Origin: Methylorubrum populi
GTDB taxonomy: Bacteria > Pseudomonadota > Alphaproteobacteria > Rhizobiales > Beijerinckiaceae
Length of the DNA: 64,000 nt
Assembly: GCF_002355515.1 (NCBI RefSeq)
Contig: NZ_AP014809.1
Coordinates: 4,054,501-4,118,500 of the forward strand
Direction: 5' to 3'
Shown here: positions 49,611 to 57,935 of the stretch, piece by piece
How positions within the stretch are numbered: the first letter of the stretch is position 1
How the letters are laid out: each line of letters begins with the position of its first letter
Made by a program: the position numbers and the translations under genes
The notes under the pieces: generated by a model
Told to the model about the DNA's origin: nothing
The model's database searches: none
The model's input: only the letters and a program-made list of their open reading frames with translations

Positions 49611-49878
49611 GAGTCTGGGCTTTCCCTATCCCGCAGCCGGATGGCGAGAGGCCCCGGCACGCACCCGCTCTTCGAACTGCTAAGCTGAGAGTGCGTCGAC
49701 TCGGATCGCCTGGCAAGTGCGGCGCGCCGTCGAGTGCCGGCAAGGGGACGCCTTCGCACGCGCGACGACCACGCCTGCCCCCGGTGACATTACCATGCCT
49801 CAACCGGGTATCCGTGGCACCGGCCGCAGGCCATCGCATCGAGGCGCGTTCCAGGCCGAGACTTTGCGCGAGAAGGAG

Positions 49879-49954
49879 TGGTGGGCCCGGCAGGACTCGA
49901 ACCTGCAACCAGACCGTTATGAGCGGTCGGCTCTAACCATTGAGCTACAGGCCC
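49879..49954 (-). tRNA. tRNA with CAT anticodon (probably Ile2, lysidine type)
   Basis: The cloverleaf on the minus strand has acceptor GGGCCTG, a D arm GCTCAATGGTTAGAGC, an anticodon stem ACCGC with loop TCATAAC, a TpsiC arm GCAGGTTCGAGTCCTGC, and an encoded CCA. It lacks initiator tRNA features. The sequence is of the Ile2 class read by modified C, rather than elongator Met, but that is judged from memory. Confidence 0.85.
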
Positions 49955-50123
49955 TAACCGTTTCCGGTCAGATACTTAGACTTGCCTCCGGGCCTCTGCA
50001 ACAGATTGCTCTACAGAAATCCCCACAGAAACCCTCGATCTGAGTAGCCGGGGAGGGGGTTTCCGGCAAGTGTGGCAGGCCACCGCCCTGGCTCACGGCG
50101 AGCCCTCGGGATAGGCTTGCGCC

Positions 50124-50390
50124 ATGGCTGATCCCTCCCCCAGCGTCGGCGAACTCTTCAAGGCCAAGGCCGTCACCGACGAGCAGGTGAGTGCCCTGGT
50201 CGATGCGGTGCTCGCTGGGAAGCTCGACGAGCGGGCCGAACTCGCCGAGGGCTACGCGCTCGACGTCGCTGCGGCCGTGAAGGCGAGCCTGTTCGCAACC
50301 TCTGTCCTGGCCGACGAGACAAGCAAGCCCGGCGCGCGGCGAAACGCGGTTCGGACGGCGGTGCTGCTGGCGCGCGCGGAGAAGGCGTGA
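50124..50390 (+). CDS. Small hypothetical protein
   Basis: The 88-residue mostly helical soluble protein begins MADPSPSVGELFKAKAVTDEQ and is Ala/Lys-rich. Composition is coding. It is the first gene of an accessory zone after the tRNA and has no recognised domain. Confidence 0.5.
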   Translation: MADPSPSVGELFKAKAVTDEQVSALVDAVLAGKLDERAELAEGYALDVAAAVKASLFATSVLADETSKPGARRNAVRTAVLLARAEKA

Positions 50391-50464
50391 GAGCGACCAG
50401 CCGGTAAGCCTGAGGCAACCCGGCCCCTCTATGCCGTCGGCCCCGTCATCAGCCGGCAGCCGCA

Positions 50465-50851
50465 ATGCTCCTTCCCGAAGTCGCGTCCGATCCGCTCCCG
50501 CCCGAAGCCGCCGAGTGGCGCAATGCCTTCAGCAAACTCCGCCCTACCAGCCCGCCCTGCCGCTACCTCAACCCTACGGCCTGGACGAACATCCACGAGG
50601 CCTGCACCGATTTCATCGAGCGATTCGGCGCCGATGCCGTGCGCCTGGGCTGGACGGCACCGCAGCTCTTCGGGGTCCACCCGGAGCACGGCACGTTGCG
50701 GGTCGACTGGTGCGGGGTGATGATGATCGGCGGGCGCAAGGCGATCGGCATCACCTCGGACCGAATCCCGTTCGGCAATCTGACCGGCTACCGGAACGTG
50801 CCCGGGGCGCCGGTCGGCATCCCGATCTGGGAGTTCGCGCTCAGAAAGTGA
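50465..50851 (+). CDS. Hypothetical protein
   Basis: The 128-residue soluble protein contains CRYLNPTAWTNIHEACTDFIERFG and DAVRLGWTAPQLFGVHPEHG, with balanced composition. It resembles small phage or plasmid-borne accessory proteins, but no family is recognised. It lies convergent to the decayed umuC. Confidence 0.5.
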   Translation: MLLPEVASDPLPPEAAEWRNAFSKLRPTSPPCRYLNPTAWTNIHEACTDFIERFGADAVRLGWTAPQLFGVHPEHGTLRVDWCGVMMIGGRKAIGITSDRIPFGNLTGYRNVPGAPVGIPIWEFALRK

Positions 50852-50860
50852 TCAAGGACG

Positions 50861-51660
50861 TCAGGCGTGCGCCGTCGGCAGTTCATCGACCTGTGTCGTG
50901 TAGCGCGGCGTCCGCATCTCGAACTTCGTCGTCCAGGCTCGACGCTGCTGCGCCAGCCCGGCCCGCGCCGGCACCACGCTGCCGCGGCCGAAGCGGGCGT
51001 TGCAGGCGTCCATCGCGTCCATGAGCCGGCCGGCCCTGTCGCGGTCGAGCCGGCCGATCAGCGCCCGCTGCGAGGCGGCCAGCGGCACGAGGTCGACCGT
51101 CACCACGCACGCCCGCCTTCGAGTAGCGCCAGGGCGGGCTTCCTTGCTCGCGCCAGGTGCGGGCTACGCCGTGCAGCGCCGCCGGGATCAGCGCCAACGT
51201 GTCGTTGGTCGCCTCCGGCAGCGTCACCACCGTAGAGACCGAGCGCATCGGCTCGCCGCGGTCATGCTCGCTCGTGTGGTAGAAGACGGTGATGTGGTCG
51301 GTGCCGAGGCCTTCGCGCAGCAGCTTCTCGCCGAGCCGCGTCGCGTGCGCGGCTACCGCCTGCTCCAGTTCGGCCCGCTCCGTCACTCGGCCGGAGAACG
51401 AGCGCGTCACCGCGCAGCCCTTGCGCCGCGCCGGCACCAGTTCGAGCCCGAGGCAGGACACGCCGCGCAGCTCGTGGATCATGCGCTCGCCGACCACCGT
51501 CAGCGCTTTTCGTACTGGCCGCGGATCGATGTCGCGCAGGTCTGCCACAGTGTCGATGCCCATCACCTTCAGTTTTGGCAGCGAGGCACGACCGACGCCC
51601 CACAGCTCGCCGACGTGGATCCGGCAGAGCCAGTGCTCGTAAGCCGTCGGGTCGGCACTG
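50861..51660 (-). pseudogene. umuC: umuC (Y-family DNA polymerase V subunit), truncated and frameshifted
   Basis: Only the C-terminal half remains: ELWGVGRASLPKLKVMGIDTV (finger/thumb), the little-finger segment, and a C-terminal block FGRGSVVPARAGLAQQRRAW then RYTTQVDELPTA. The N-terminal palm with its catalytic acids is missing. A single extra C near 51103 shifts the frame between YSKAGV and VTVDLVPLAASQRALIGRLD. The left end of homology is near 51.66 kb. It cannot encode a polymerase. Confidence 0.75.
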
Positions 51661-51682
51661 AAGCGAAAGGTACGGATACACG

Positions 51683-51835
51683 GTGAGCTTGGGGACGAAG
51701 CAGGTTATGGCGGCCATTGCCGTCGTCCTGATCGTCGCGCTGGTGCAGGTCCTGTATCCAACCGCTAGGTGTGACGCGGGATACGCGATGTCGAAAACGA
51801 TCGTAGGTCCTGCCTGTCTGCCTATCGGGAACTGA
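51683..51835 (+). CDS. Small membrane or secreted protein (50 aa)
   Basis: GTG at 51683 opens a 50-residue frame with one hydrophobic helix (VMAAIAVVLIVALVQVLY) and a C-terminal tail with two Cys (ARCDAGYAM, GPACLPIGN). It is too short to match any family with confidence. Overlap with the umuC remnant start is small. It could be a real micro-protein. Confidence 0.4.
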   Translation: MSLGTKQVMAAIAVVLIVALVQVLYPTARCDAGYAMSKTIVGPACLPIGN

Positions 51836-51847
51836 GTCGCTCACCTC

Positions 51848-52816
51848 TCAGGGTGAAATGAGCCTGACACCCGTATGGTCCGTCCTCAACTTGCTCCATG
51901 CCTCACCACCGGTTCCCGCCGCCAGCATGCTGGGCAGCTGCTGCATCGCGAACTCGATGAAGCGACGCGTCTTGGCCGGCAGCAGGCGTGAGGTCGTGAC
52001 GATGTAGACCGGCGTCGGCGGCAGGTCCCACTCCGGCAGCACCTGCTCCAGTCGGCCATTGGCCACATCACGCTCGACGCTGAGGCGGTGCGTGCTGATG
52101 ATGCCCTGGCCTGCCAGCGCGAACTTGCGAGCAAGGTTCGGTGAGTTGCAGGAGAGCGCCCCGCCCACGGCGACGGAGACGACCTCGCCGTTGCGATCGA
52201 GAGACCACGTCGTGCCGGCGCCCGGGCTGGAGACGATGGCGCTGTGATCCGTCAGCTCGTGAGGCTTTGCGGGCCATCCCCGTTCGTCGAGGTAGGCCGG
52301 CGCGGCAAACAGGCCGTTTCCGATTTCGGCGACCTTGCGCATGATCAGCGAGGTTTCGCGCGGCTCCTCGATGGTCACCGCCAGATCGTAGTTGTCGCCC
52401 AGGAGATCGATGGCGCTGGGCTTCAGATCGACATGCACGCGGATGTGCTCGTACGCAGCGGAGAATTCCGTGATGAACCGCGAGAGGTGATGCAGCACCC
52501 AGAAGTCTGGCGGCGCGGCGATCTTGAGCAAGCCGCTCGGCCCCTTCGCCTCGGCCACGAGATCGTCGAGGGCCTGCTGCGCCTCGTCGACGAGGCGGCC
52601 TGCCTGAGCGAGATAGGCTTCACCGTAAGGCGTCAGGACAAGGCGCCGGGTGGTGCGGTCGAGCAGGCGCAGGCCCACCATCTGTTCGAAGTGAGAAATC
52701 CGCCGCGACAGCGACGAGATCGGCATGCCCAGAGTGACCGCGGCTTTGCTGAAGCTTTTCTGTTTGGCCACCTCGACGAAGAGGGCCATGTCACGCAGCA
52801 TCTGTGCATTTGGCAT
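51848..52816 (-). CDS. LysR-family transcriptional regulator
   Basis: The 322-residue regulator has the N-terminal winged helix (MALFVEVAKQKSFSKAAVTLGMPISSLSRRISHFEQMVGLRLLDRTTRRLVLT, conserved pattern) and a C-terminal substrate-binding domain (LLKIAAPPDFWVLHHLSRFI; YDLAVTIEE). It most resembles the DsdC/AaeR-like subgroup by layout. Target genes are not evident: the neighbours are unrelated. The upstream region on the right (52817 onward) is long and AT-rich. Confidence 0.88.
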   Translation of the reverse strand: MPNAQMLRDMALFVEVAKQKSFSKAAVTLGMPISSLSRRISHFEQMVGLRLLDRTTRRLVLTPYGEAYLAQAGRLVDEAQQALDDLVAEAKGPSGLLKIAAPPDFWVLHHLSRFITEFSAAYEHIRVHVDLKPSAIDLLGDNYDLAVTIEEPRETSLIMRKVAEIGNGLFAAPAYLDERGWPAKPHELTDHSAIVSSPGAGTTWSLDRNGEVVSVAVGGALSCNSPNLARKFALAGQGIISTHRLSVERDVANGRLEQVLPEWDLPPTPVYIVTTSRLLPAKTRRFIEFAMQQLPSMLAAGTGGEAWSKLRTDHTGVRLISP

Positions 52817-53347
52817 ATGTCTGTCGCGCGCTCCTGACCGTCATCTTGAGAACTTTTTTGACCGCTAGGTCTCTGGAACCCCTCTTCGCGCCGTGAGGGG
52901 ATCTTCCGACAGCCGGGGCAAGCCTCCCTGTTGCACCCATCAGAGCCGCCACCGGGGCTCCAGATCCTTGCAGGTAGCGGAAAACTGCTTACTCAAGCAG
53001 GTCAAAAACAACACAGAATTGTAGCACTAGCTGCCTATCGATGAAAAAGTGTTTTTCACTTTTGCTAGGCAGAATTTGCTATGATGCAGTGGTTTCCGGA
53101 CAACAATTTTCTACGCACCGTGTATATCATGCATTCAAGTGTAGGGCGGCGTTCCTGCCCGGCGCGATGTAGGATAAGCCCTGTTGGATAATGCATTCAA
53201 AAGGCGGTGAGCCCGGCGCTTTGCCGAACCTGCCATCTCGACAAACAGCCGAGTTCGCGCGATTTACCTCTCGCAGATCGATTGCGCACAATCATAAATC
53301 GCACTCTGTATAATGTTCTATCGTGGTGCGAGGCATCGGTGAGCCAG
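52817..53347. other. Intergenic AT-rich region upstream of LysR gene
   Basis: About 530 bases, AT-rich between 52960 and 53130 for this genome. It should hold the LysR gene promoter. It includes an inverted repeat at 53045-53063, and no credible gene. Confidence 0.5.
53045..53063. promoter_or_regulatory. Inverted repeat AAAAGTG-N5-CACTTTT
   Basis: Perfect 7-bp arms flank a T5 loop. The symmetry and AT-rich setting could be an operator or a weak terminator hairpin. Confidence 0.3.
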
Positions 53348-53605
53348 ATGTATATGTCCGGGCTTGAACTTCTCTTCGTCGCCGCCGATGCGACATGGCG
53401 GTGCGAGGCCGCTAAGGTGCTCAACTGCAAGCCCAACGACCTCGGGCTCATCCTGCTGCCGGAGGCGCGCGGCGAGCCAGATACGCTGCTGCGCACCGCT
53501 TTCGAGGTGCGCGAGCATGCCTATGCCATGTGGTGTCAGGCGTCCGAGGGCCGGTCGGTCAATGATGCGTGTCCGCTGACCCCTTCTCCGAACGATCGCG
53601 CCTGA
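53348..53605 (+). CDS. Hypothetical protein
   Basis: The 85-residue frame starts at ATG 53348 with GGTGAG just upstream. It is partly hydrophobic at the start (GLELLFVAADATWRC) and later mixed charged. No domain is recognised. Its 3' end overlaps the convergent PAS-protein gene by 47 bases, which lowers confidence. Confidence 0.4.
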   Translation: MYMSGLELLFVAADATWRCEAAKVLNCKPNDLGLILLPEARGEPDTLLRTAFEVREHAYAMWCQASEGRSVNDACPLTPSPNDRA

Positions 53606-54110
53606 GTGCCTGGGCGAGCGCATAGAGAGCGTTGTCGATAGCTGCTGCGACTTCGTCCCCGTACTCTACAGTCACCGCTCGTGCCGCGATGAGGTAGTCG
53701 GCGGCGATGTCAAGCTTGTTGCGTGGAGCAAACTCACCCTGTGCCCGACCAGGTCTGAACGTGCCGATCTCGGCCTTGGCGGTGAGATCCTGCGCCTCAT
53801 CATCCTTGTACCGGCTGATGAGACCAAGGAAGCCGACGAACTCGTGAGTTAGCGGCGTGAACGAGGGCGAGGCGGCATCAAGGATCCAGATGTAGCTGCC
53901 GTCGCCGCGTCTCAGGCGATAGCGCAGCATGAACTCGACCTGACGAGCGCAGGCTTGAGCGAAGCCATCAACAATCGCCACTCTGTCGTCCGGATGTATC
54001 GCTTCGGTCCAGCCTGCTCCGAGCGCCTCGTCAAGTTTTTGGCCTGTCAGATCGTACCACTCTGGAGAGAGATAGGTGCAATTTCCTTTGTGATCAGTGA
54101 CCCAGATCAT
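53559..54110 (-). CDS. Single PAS-domain protein
   Basis: The 183-residue protein begins directly in a PAS fold: MIWVTDHKGNCTYLSPEWYDLTGQ, then IHPDDRV and the PAC-like YRLRRGDGSYIWILDAASPSF. The usual first PAS strand is cut short because a stop codon lies seven codons upstream, so the gene may be truncated. After residue 110 the sequence is helical without a known output domain, so its role is unclear. Confidence 0.65.
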   Translation of the reverse strand: MIWVTDHKGNCTYLSPEWYDLTGQKLDEALGAGWTEAIHPDDRVAIVDGFAQACARQVEFMLRYRLRRGDGSYIWILDAASPSFTPLTHEFVGFLGLISRYKDDEAQDLTAKAEIGTFRPGRAQGEFAPRNKLDIAADYLIAARAVTVEYGDEVAAAIDNALYALAQALRRDRSEKGSADTHH

Positions 54111-54224
54111 GAAACGGTCTTCCGGATGCGGTTACGATAATCTGGCAGAACAGCCCTATCCTGCATGACATTTTTCCATTTGTCGCCTACGCAGAAGCGT
54201 AGCCATTGGCCTTGATGCCCTGTC

Positions 54225-54654
54225 ATGCCGATCCGGCGCGAACACCGCTTCTTCTACCCGATCGACTGGCCGCAGCTCTCGGCGGTGATCCGCTTTGGCC
54301 GCGCCAAAGGGCCGGCGCGAGGGCTGCGGGCGGCCGCACGGGCGGACGGTGATCCACCTCGGTGACGGCCGCTGGTGGGACGAGGAAGCCGCCTCCTGGC
54401 GCAACGGGGCGGGGCAGATCGTCTGCCTCGCGGTCGATGTCGACGATGTGCTCGGGGCAGCGCGGACGACGCGGGTGGTGCTCGCCACCGCCCACCGGAA
54501 CCACGACACGGCCGACAATGCCCCGACCAATCTCGCGGCCTTCTGCCAGCGCTGCCACATGGTGCACGACCGGCCCGAGCACCGCCGCCGACGCTGGCTG
54601 ACGCTGTTCCGGCGGCGAGCGCTGGGCGACCTGTTCCGCGGCCCCTACTCCTGA
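54225..54654 (+). pseudogene. HNH endonuclease, frameshifted
   Basis: The N-terminal part (EHRFFYPIDWPQLSAVIRF) and the HNH core (RPHGRTVIHLGDGRWW; ATAHRNHDTADNAPTNLAAFCQRCHMVHDRPEH) are both present but in different frames: one extra C after the AKG codons near 54314 breaks the gene. Phage-type HNH nucleases nick or cut DNA, often beside terminase genes. The second CxxC zinc knuckle is partly lost (EGCG instead of CxxC). If the extra base is a sequencing error, a full nuclease of about 140 residues would result. Confidence 0.65.
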
Positions 54655-54669
54655 TCTGGACCAACAACG

Positions 54670-55182
54670 ATGGACAGCGCCCTGGTCGAGAGCATCAAGC
54701 TGGTCGGTGGCATCGCAGGCTTGGCAACGGCCGGCTTCACGCTATGGGACCGCGCGTTCCGCGCCCGGTCCTGGGTGGAGCCGCACATTGCGATCAGCCC
54801 GATTGCTCGGCCGGTGGGCGTGCCGATGGTTGATGGCCCGATTTGCTTACGGATCCACAACCCCGGCTCTCGGACCATAGGGATCGGCGCAGTCCAGTTT
54901 CGCGGTGTTCGCGAAGGGAGCATGGCTCTATCCGACGACGTAGGACGCAACGCGCATCCTCGGCGCCTGCTACCGATCGGCCCCGGGGAAATGCGGGTCT
55001 TCGAAATGACCTGGGTTGATCAAGAGCCCGGCGAAGCCCCCGAGCGTCCGATCTGGATCACCGTCTCATGGCGGCCGCTGACGGCGCTTCTCCCAAGTCC
55101 CCCTTTGAGGCTGAGAACGTCGATCGGCACGCTGACGCGGCTGCAAGAGGCTGAGATCGATCGCGTCCAACGCCAGCGCTGA
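54670..55182 (+). CDS. Hypothetical membrane-anchored protein
   Basis: The 170-residue protein has one N-terminal hydrophobic helix (IKLVGGIAGLATAGFTLW) followed by a beta-rich part (WVEPHIAISPIARP; ICLRIHNPGSRTIGIGAVQF) that resembles an Ig-like or MSP-like sandwich. It starts 15 bases after the HNH gene. The function is unknown. Its composition suggests a genuine gene. Confidence 0.6.
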   Translation: MDSALVESIKLVGGIAGLATAGFTLWDRAFRARSWVEPHIAISPIARPVGVPMVDGPICLRIHNPGSRTIGIGAVQFRGVREGSMALSDDVGRNAHPRRLLPIGPGEMRVFEMTWVDQEPGEAPERPIWITVSWRPLTALLPSPPLRLRTSIGTLTRLQEAEIDRVQRQR

Positions 55183-55502
55183 GCCCCGCATTGGCGTCTC
55201 GGATTGAAGAGGACGCGCCGGCCACTCACGAACGGGGTGAACGCGGCAGCCGGCGCGCTCGCGGTCGGGAGCCTTGAGGCTCAACCGCCGCGATCTGGGA
55301 TAGCCTCCATCAACGCCAGAAGGATCTTATCGGCTGCGTCACGTCTGGCGCCACGATCAGATTGAGATCGAGACAAGCGAAATGCACGTCATCGATGCAC
55401 ATTATGAAATCGGCCCATTTGATTCATGATGCCCGCGCCAGCACATTCCTCTTCACGAAGCGACGGCGACCCGCCGCAAGAACGACGAAGAGGCTGAACA
55501 CG
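55183..55502. other. Intergenic region
   Basis: About 320 bases before the small secreted-protein gene. The right part (55360-55440) is AT-richer and may hold its promoter. Nothing else is seen. Confidence 0.45.
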
Positions 55503-55751
55503 ATGTCCAAGCAGATCATCTCGCGCGCTGTCACCGGCCTGACGCTGGCCCTTCTCACCACCTCCGCCCTCGCAGGCGAGCCGGGCAGCATCGATAACAC
55601 CAAGACAGTCGGCGCCCTCACCCTGGAGACTCAGGGCCTCGCCACCAACATCGGCTCGGTGCACCGCCAGGGCGGCTATGCCCTTCCCGGCGCCGTCCAG
55701 TGGAAGGTCCCGGCCACCGATGACCGGGTGAAGCAGGCCGCTGCCTTCTAA
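55503..55751 (+). CDS. Small secreted hypothetical protein
   Basis: The 82-residue protein has a clear signal peptide (MSKQIISRAVTGLTLALLTT, cleaved after ALA near residue 24) and a mature part of about 58 residues rich in Gly, Thr and Gln without Cys. It is probably periplasmic. No family recognised. A weak AGAGG precedes the start by about 10 bases. Confidence 0.6.
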   Translation: MSKQIISRAVTGLTLALLTTSALAGEPGSIDNTKTVGALTLETQGLATNIGSVHRQGGYALPGAVQWKVPATDDRVKQAAAF

Positions 55752-56061
55752 GGTGGTCGGAAAAACGAACGGCCACGGGTGCTGGAACGAGGGTGCGCGT
55801 ACATCCGGCGTCACCCCAATCCCGGCATCGTGGCCGCGTCCGATCAAGCGATAGGATCGCGATCGGCATACTCCTGAGATGGGGGCGGTATGGTTAACAA
55901 TCAATGAGCAGCCCCGCCGCCCGATCTGCTCACGGGCTGGCGGGGCATGACGTGTAGTGTCAACACGACGAAGAGCCAATACGCAACGCGGCTCCGGCTC
56001 AGGATGACTGAAGTGCCTTAGCTGAGTGTGAACCTGGCTCTGGCCGGCATGTCTCGGTTTT
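55752..56061. other. Intergenic region with hairpin repeat copy 1
   Basis: About 310 bases after the small secreted-protein gene. The left half contains hairpin repeat copy 1. The rest shows no gene. Confidence 0.45.
55770..55838. repeat. Structured repeat, copy 1
   Basis: The outer stem CGGCCACG (55770-55777) / CGTGGCCG (55829-55836 region) encloses an inner 8-bp stem GGTGCTGG (55778-55785) / CCGGCGTC (55805-55812) with a 19-base loop AACGAGGGTGCGCGTACAT. A5 lies just left, so the minus strand reads the stem and then TTTTT. The loop and inner stem recur at 57803-57837. Confidence 0.55.
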
Positions 56062-56388
56062 GTGGCGCCGACAGTCTGCCGCCACGAAAGCCATCTCGGA
56101 CCACATCAACGACCCACCGCCCGAAACCGTAACCGAGCACCCGTCCCCGGCAAGGTCAACGTTACCTTCGTGCTGAAGCAGAAGCGGCTCATCTCCAGCG
56201 ATTGGCAGGTCTCACCGTCCAGCAACGGTGCGATGAAGCGGGCCGAGGCGATGGCTGCGCGGATGCTGGGCACGGCCGCCATCCAGATCGTGGCCGACGA
56301 CGAGACGGGCGAACTGGAGAGCGCGACGATCCTCGGCCAGTACGGCGAGGTGCCGGACGACTTCGCCGAGAGCCTGCAGGCGGCGTGA
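56062..56388 (+). CDS. Small hypothetical protein
   Basis: The 108-residue frame has a plausible C-terminal domain (VTFVLKQKRLISSDWQVSPSSNG; IQIVADDETGELESATILGQYG), but the first 30 residues look unconserved, so the real start may be later. It is closely followed (two bases) by the next small gene, so the two are probably in one operon. Function unknown. Confidence 0.45.
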   Translation: MAPTVCRHESHLGPHQRPTARNRNRAPVPGKVNVTFVLKQKRLISSDWQVSPSSNGAMKRAEAMAARMLGTAAIQIVADDETGELESATILGQYGEVPDDFAESLQAA

Positions 56389-56390
56389 CC

Positions 56391-56603
56391 ATGCGGACCA
56401 TCGTCGAGATCAACAACGACAGGGCGACGGCCGTCAGGGACGGCGGGCAGGAGGCGGCCGCCCTGCTCGCCCGCGCCTTGATGTCAGGCAGTGATGCGGC
56501 CTGGGACAAGCTGCGGCCCTACGGGATCAAGCGCATCGTGGAGCGGCATCCGACCGAGTCGGCGAAGGTGGTGGTTGGCGAGCGCACGATCGCAGTACGG
56601 TAG
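56391..56603 (+). CDS. Small hypothetical protein
   Basis: The 70-residue soluble protein begins MRTIVEINNDRATAVRDGG and is helical. It starts two bases after the preceding stop and is followed by another short frame four bases on, indicating an operon of small genes ahead of the Crp-type gene. Confidence 0.5.
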   Translation: MRTIVEINNDRATAVRDGGQEAAALLARALMSGSDAAWDKLRPYGIKRIVERHPTESAKVVVGERTIAVR

Positions 56604-56607
56604 CAGC

Positions 56608-56706
56608 ATGAATAGCAACGACACCGACCGATCCGCCGCCAAGCTGCGCGGCCTCCTCGGCTTTGCCCGCGGGCTCGGCCTGGACGAGGCTGATCCACGA
56701 GACTGA
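56608..56706 (+). CDS. Putative 32-residue protein
   Basis: A tiny frame (MNSNDTDRSAAKLRGLLGF..., 32 residues) sits four bases after the previous stop. The tight spacing is the only support. Confidence 0.3.
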   Translation: MNSNDTDRSAAKLRGLLGFARGLGLDEADPRD

Positions 56707-56780
56707 CCATTGATCTCTAACCCGGGCAACGAACCGGCCCGTTCCTCTTGGGGTTTCTAAACCACTCCAGGGAGAACGCT

Positions 56781-57017
56781 GTGCCTCGTTACTTTTTCGA
56801 CATCGATGATGGCGTGCAAGATCTGCGCGACAATGAGGGCGTCATTCTCGATGATCGGGAGCATGCCCGGAAGGAGGCGATCGCGACGCTCGCCCAGCTT
56901 GCCAACGATAAGCTGCCGGACGGCAACAACCATACCTTCAGGGCGAACGTACGCGATGAGACCGGCAAGCGGATCTATGAAGCCGCGCTGACGCTTACGA
57001 GCGGATGGGTTCCTTGA
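56781..57017 (+). CDS. DUF6894 family small protein
   Basis: The 78-residue protein starts at GTG 56781, with AGGGAGAA seven bases ahead, and matches the DUF6894 pattern: PRYFFDIDDGVQDLRDNEGV then AIATLAQLANDKLPDG and NVRDETGKRIYEAALTL. A paralogue is at 58540-58803. Such small proteins are abundant in Methylobacterium and of unknown function. An upstream in-frame ATG at 56748 is less likely. Confidence 0.75.
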   Translation: MPRYFFDIDDGVQDLRDNEGVILDDREHARKEAIATLAQLANDKLPDGNNHTFRANVRDETGKRIYEAALTLTSGWVP

Positions 57018-57048
57018 CTATCGAGATCGCGGACACAGAACACTGGTT

Positions 57049-57786
57049 ATGTCCGCCTCCGCCGAAGCTCTCGAAGCTCTGATCCGCAAGCTGGTGAGTA
57101 CGTCGGTCCTCACGGAGGAGGAGCGGCAAGCGATCCGGCGGCTGCCGGCCACTATCCGGCACATCAATCCCAGCCAGGATCTCGTAGAGGACGGCGAGCG
57201 ACCGGCACACTGCGGCCTTCTCGTGGAGGGCTGGTCATACCGCTACAAGCTGCTGGCCGAAGGACGCCGGCAGATCCTGTCCTTTCACGTCGCGGGTGAC
57301 ACACCGGATCTACAAAGCCTCCATCTGGGCACGCTCGACCATGGCGTGGGAGCCCTGACGCCTTGCACCTTCGCTCTCGTTCCGCACGAGAACCTGCGGC
57401 GGCTGACGGCGGCTTTCCCCAACGTGGCCGCTCTGCTTTGGCGGGAGACGCTGGTCGATGCCGGGATCTTCCGGACTTGGATCACGTCGATGGGGCGCCG
57501 CTTGGCTTATGGCCGGATCGCGCACCTGTTCTGCGAGTTGTATCTGCGGCAGGAAGCGGTCGGCCTCGCCGCCGATCTTCAATGCCCGATGCCTTTGCGG
57601 GGAACTGATCTCGCTGACGCAACGGGTCTCACGACGGTGCATATCAGTCGGGTGCTGAAAGCGCTGCGCGACGACAAGCTCATCACCTTCGAGCGTCGCC
57701 AGTTGGTCATCCATGACTGGCCGCGTCTCTACGATGCAGCCGAGTTCGACCCAACCTATCTGCACCTCAAGAGCTTCGAGCGCTGA
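57049..57786 (+). CDS. Crp/Fnr-family transcriptional regulator
   Basis: The 245-residue protein has an N-terminal cyclic-nucleotide-binding fold (about residues 15-135; LVEGWSYRYKLLAEGRRQILSFHVAGD) and a C-terminal winged helix (GTDLADATGLTTVHISRVLKALRDDKLITF). Cys near the N-terminus that would ligate an Fnr-type cluster are absent, so it is closer to the Crp-like than to oxygen sensors. It ends a co-directional run of small genes and may control them. Confidence 0.85.
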   Translation: MSASAEALEALIRKLVSTSVLTEEERQAIRRLPATIRHINPSQDLVEDGERPAHCGLLVEGWSYRYKLLAEGRRQILSFHVAGDTPDLQSLHLGTLDHGVGALTPCTFALVPHENLRRLTAAFPNVAALLWRETLVDAGIFRTWITSMGRRLAYGRIAHLFCELYLRQEAVGLAADLQCPMPLRGTDLADATGLTTVHISRVLKALRDDKLITFERRQLVIHDWPRLYDAAEFDPTYLHLKSFER

Positions 57787-57802
57787 AACGAAAAACGCCA
57801 CG

Positions 57803-57837
57803 GGAGCCGGAACGAAGATGCGCAACCATCCGGCGCC
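57803..57837. repeat. Structured repeat, copy 2
   Basis: The inner stem GGAGCCGG (57803-57810) / CCGGCGCC (57830-57837) has one mismatch and a 19-base loop AACGAAGATGCGCAACCAT, matching copy 1 at 55778-55812 in loop length and in 14 or 15 of 19 loop positions. A5 precedes it, so the minus strand shows a T-run after the stem. Copy 2 follows the Crp gene stop by 16 bases. Confidence 0.55.
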
Positions 57838-57908
57838 AGCGATGACGGCCGAATGGCCGAGGTGCGGAAGCGGATGCTCGCGGCGGCGCGTGAGGGCTGA
57901 AACGAAAA

Positions 57909-57935
57909 GCCCCGCGCGGCGGGTGCCGGCGGGGC
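57909..57935 (-). terminator. Minus-strand terminator-like hairpin
   Basis: Stem GCCCCGC / GCGGGGC (57909-57915 / 57929-57935) has a 13-base loop, and on the minus strand is followed by TTTT. No minus-strand gene immediately precedes it, so it may belong to a small RNA or be an element of the same repeat family. Confidence 0.45.
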
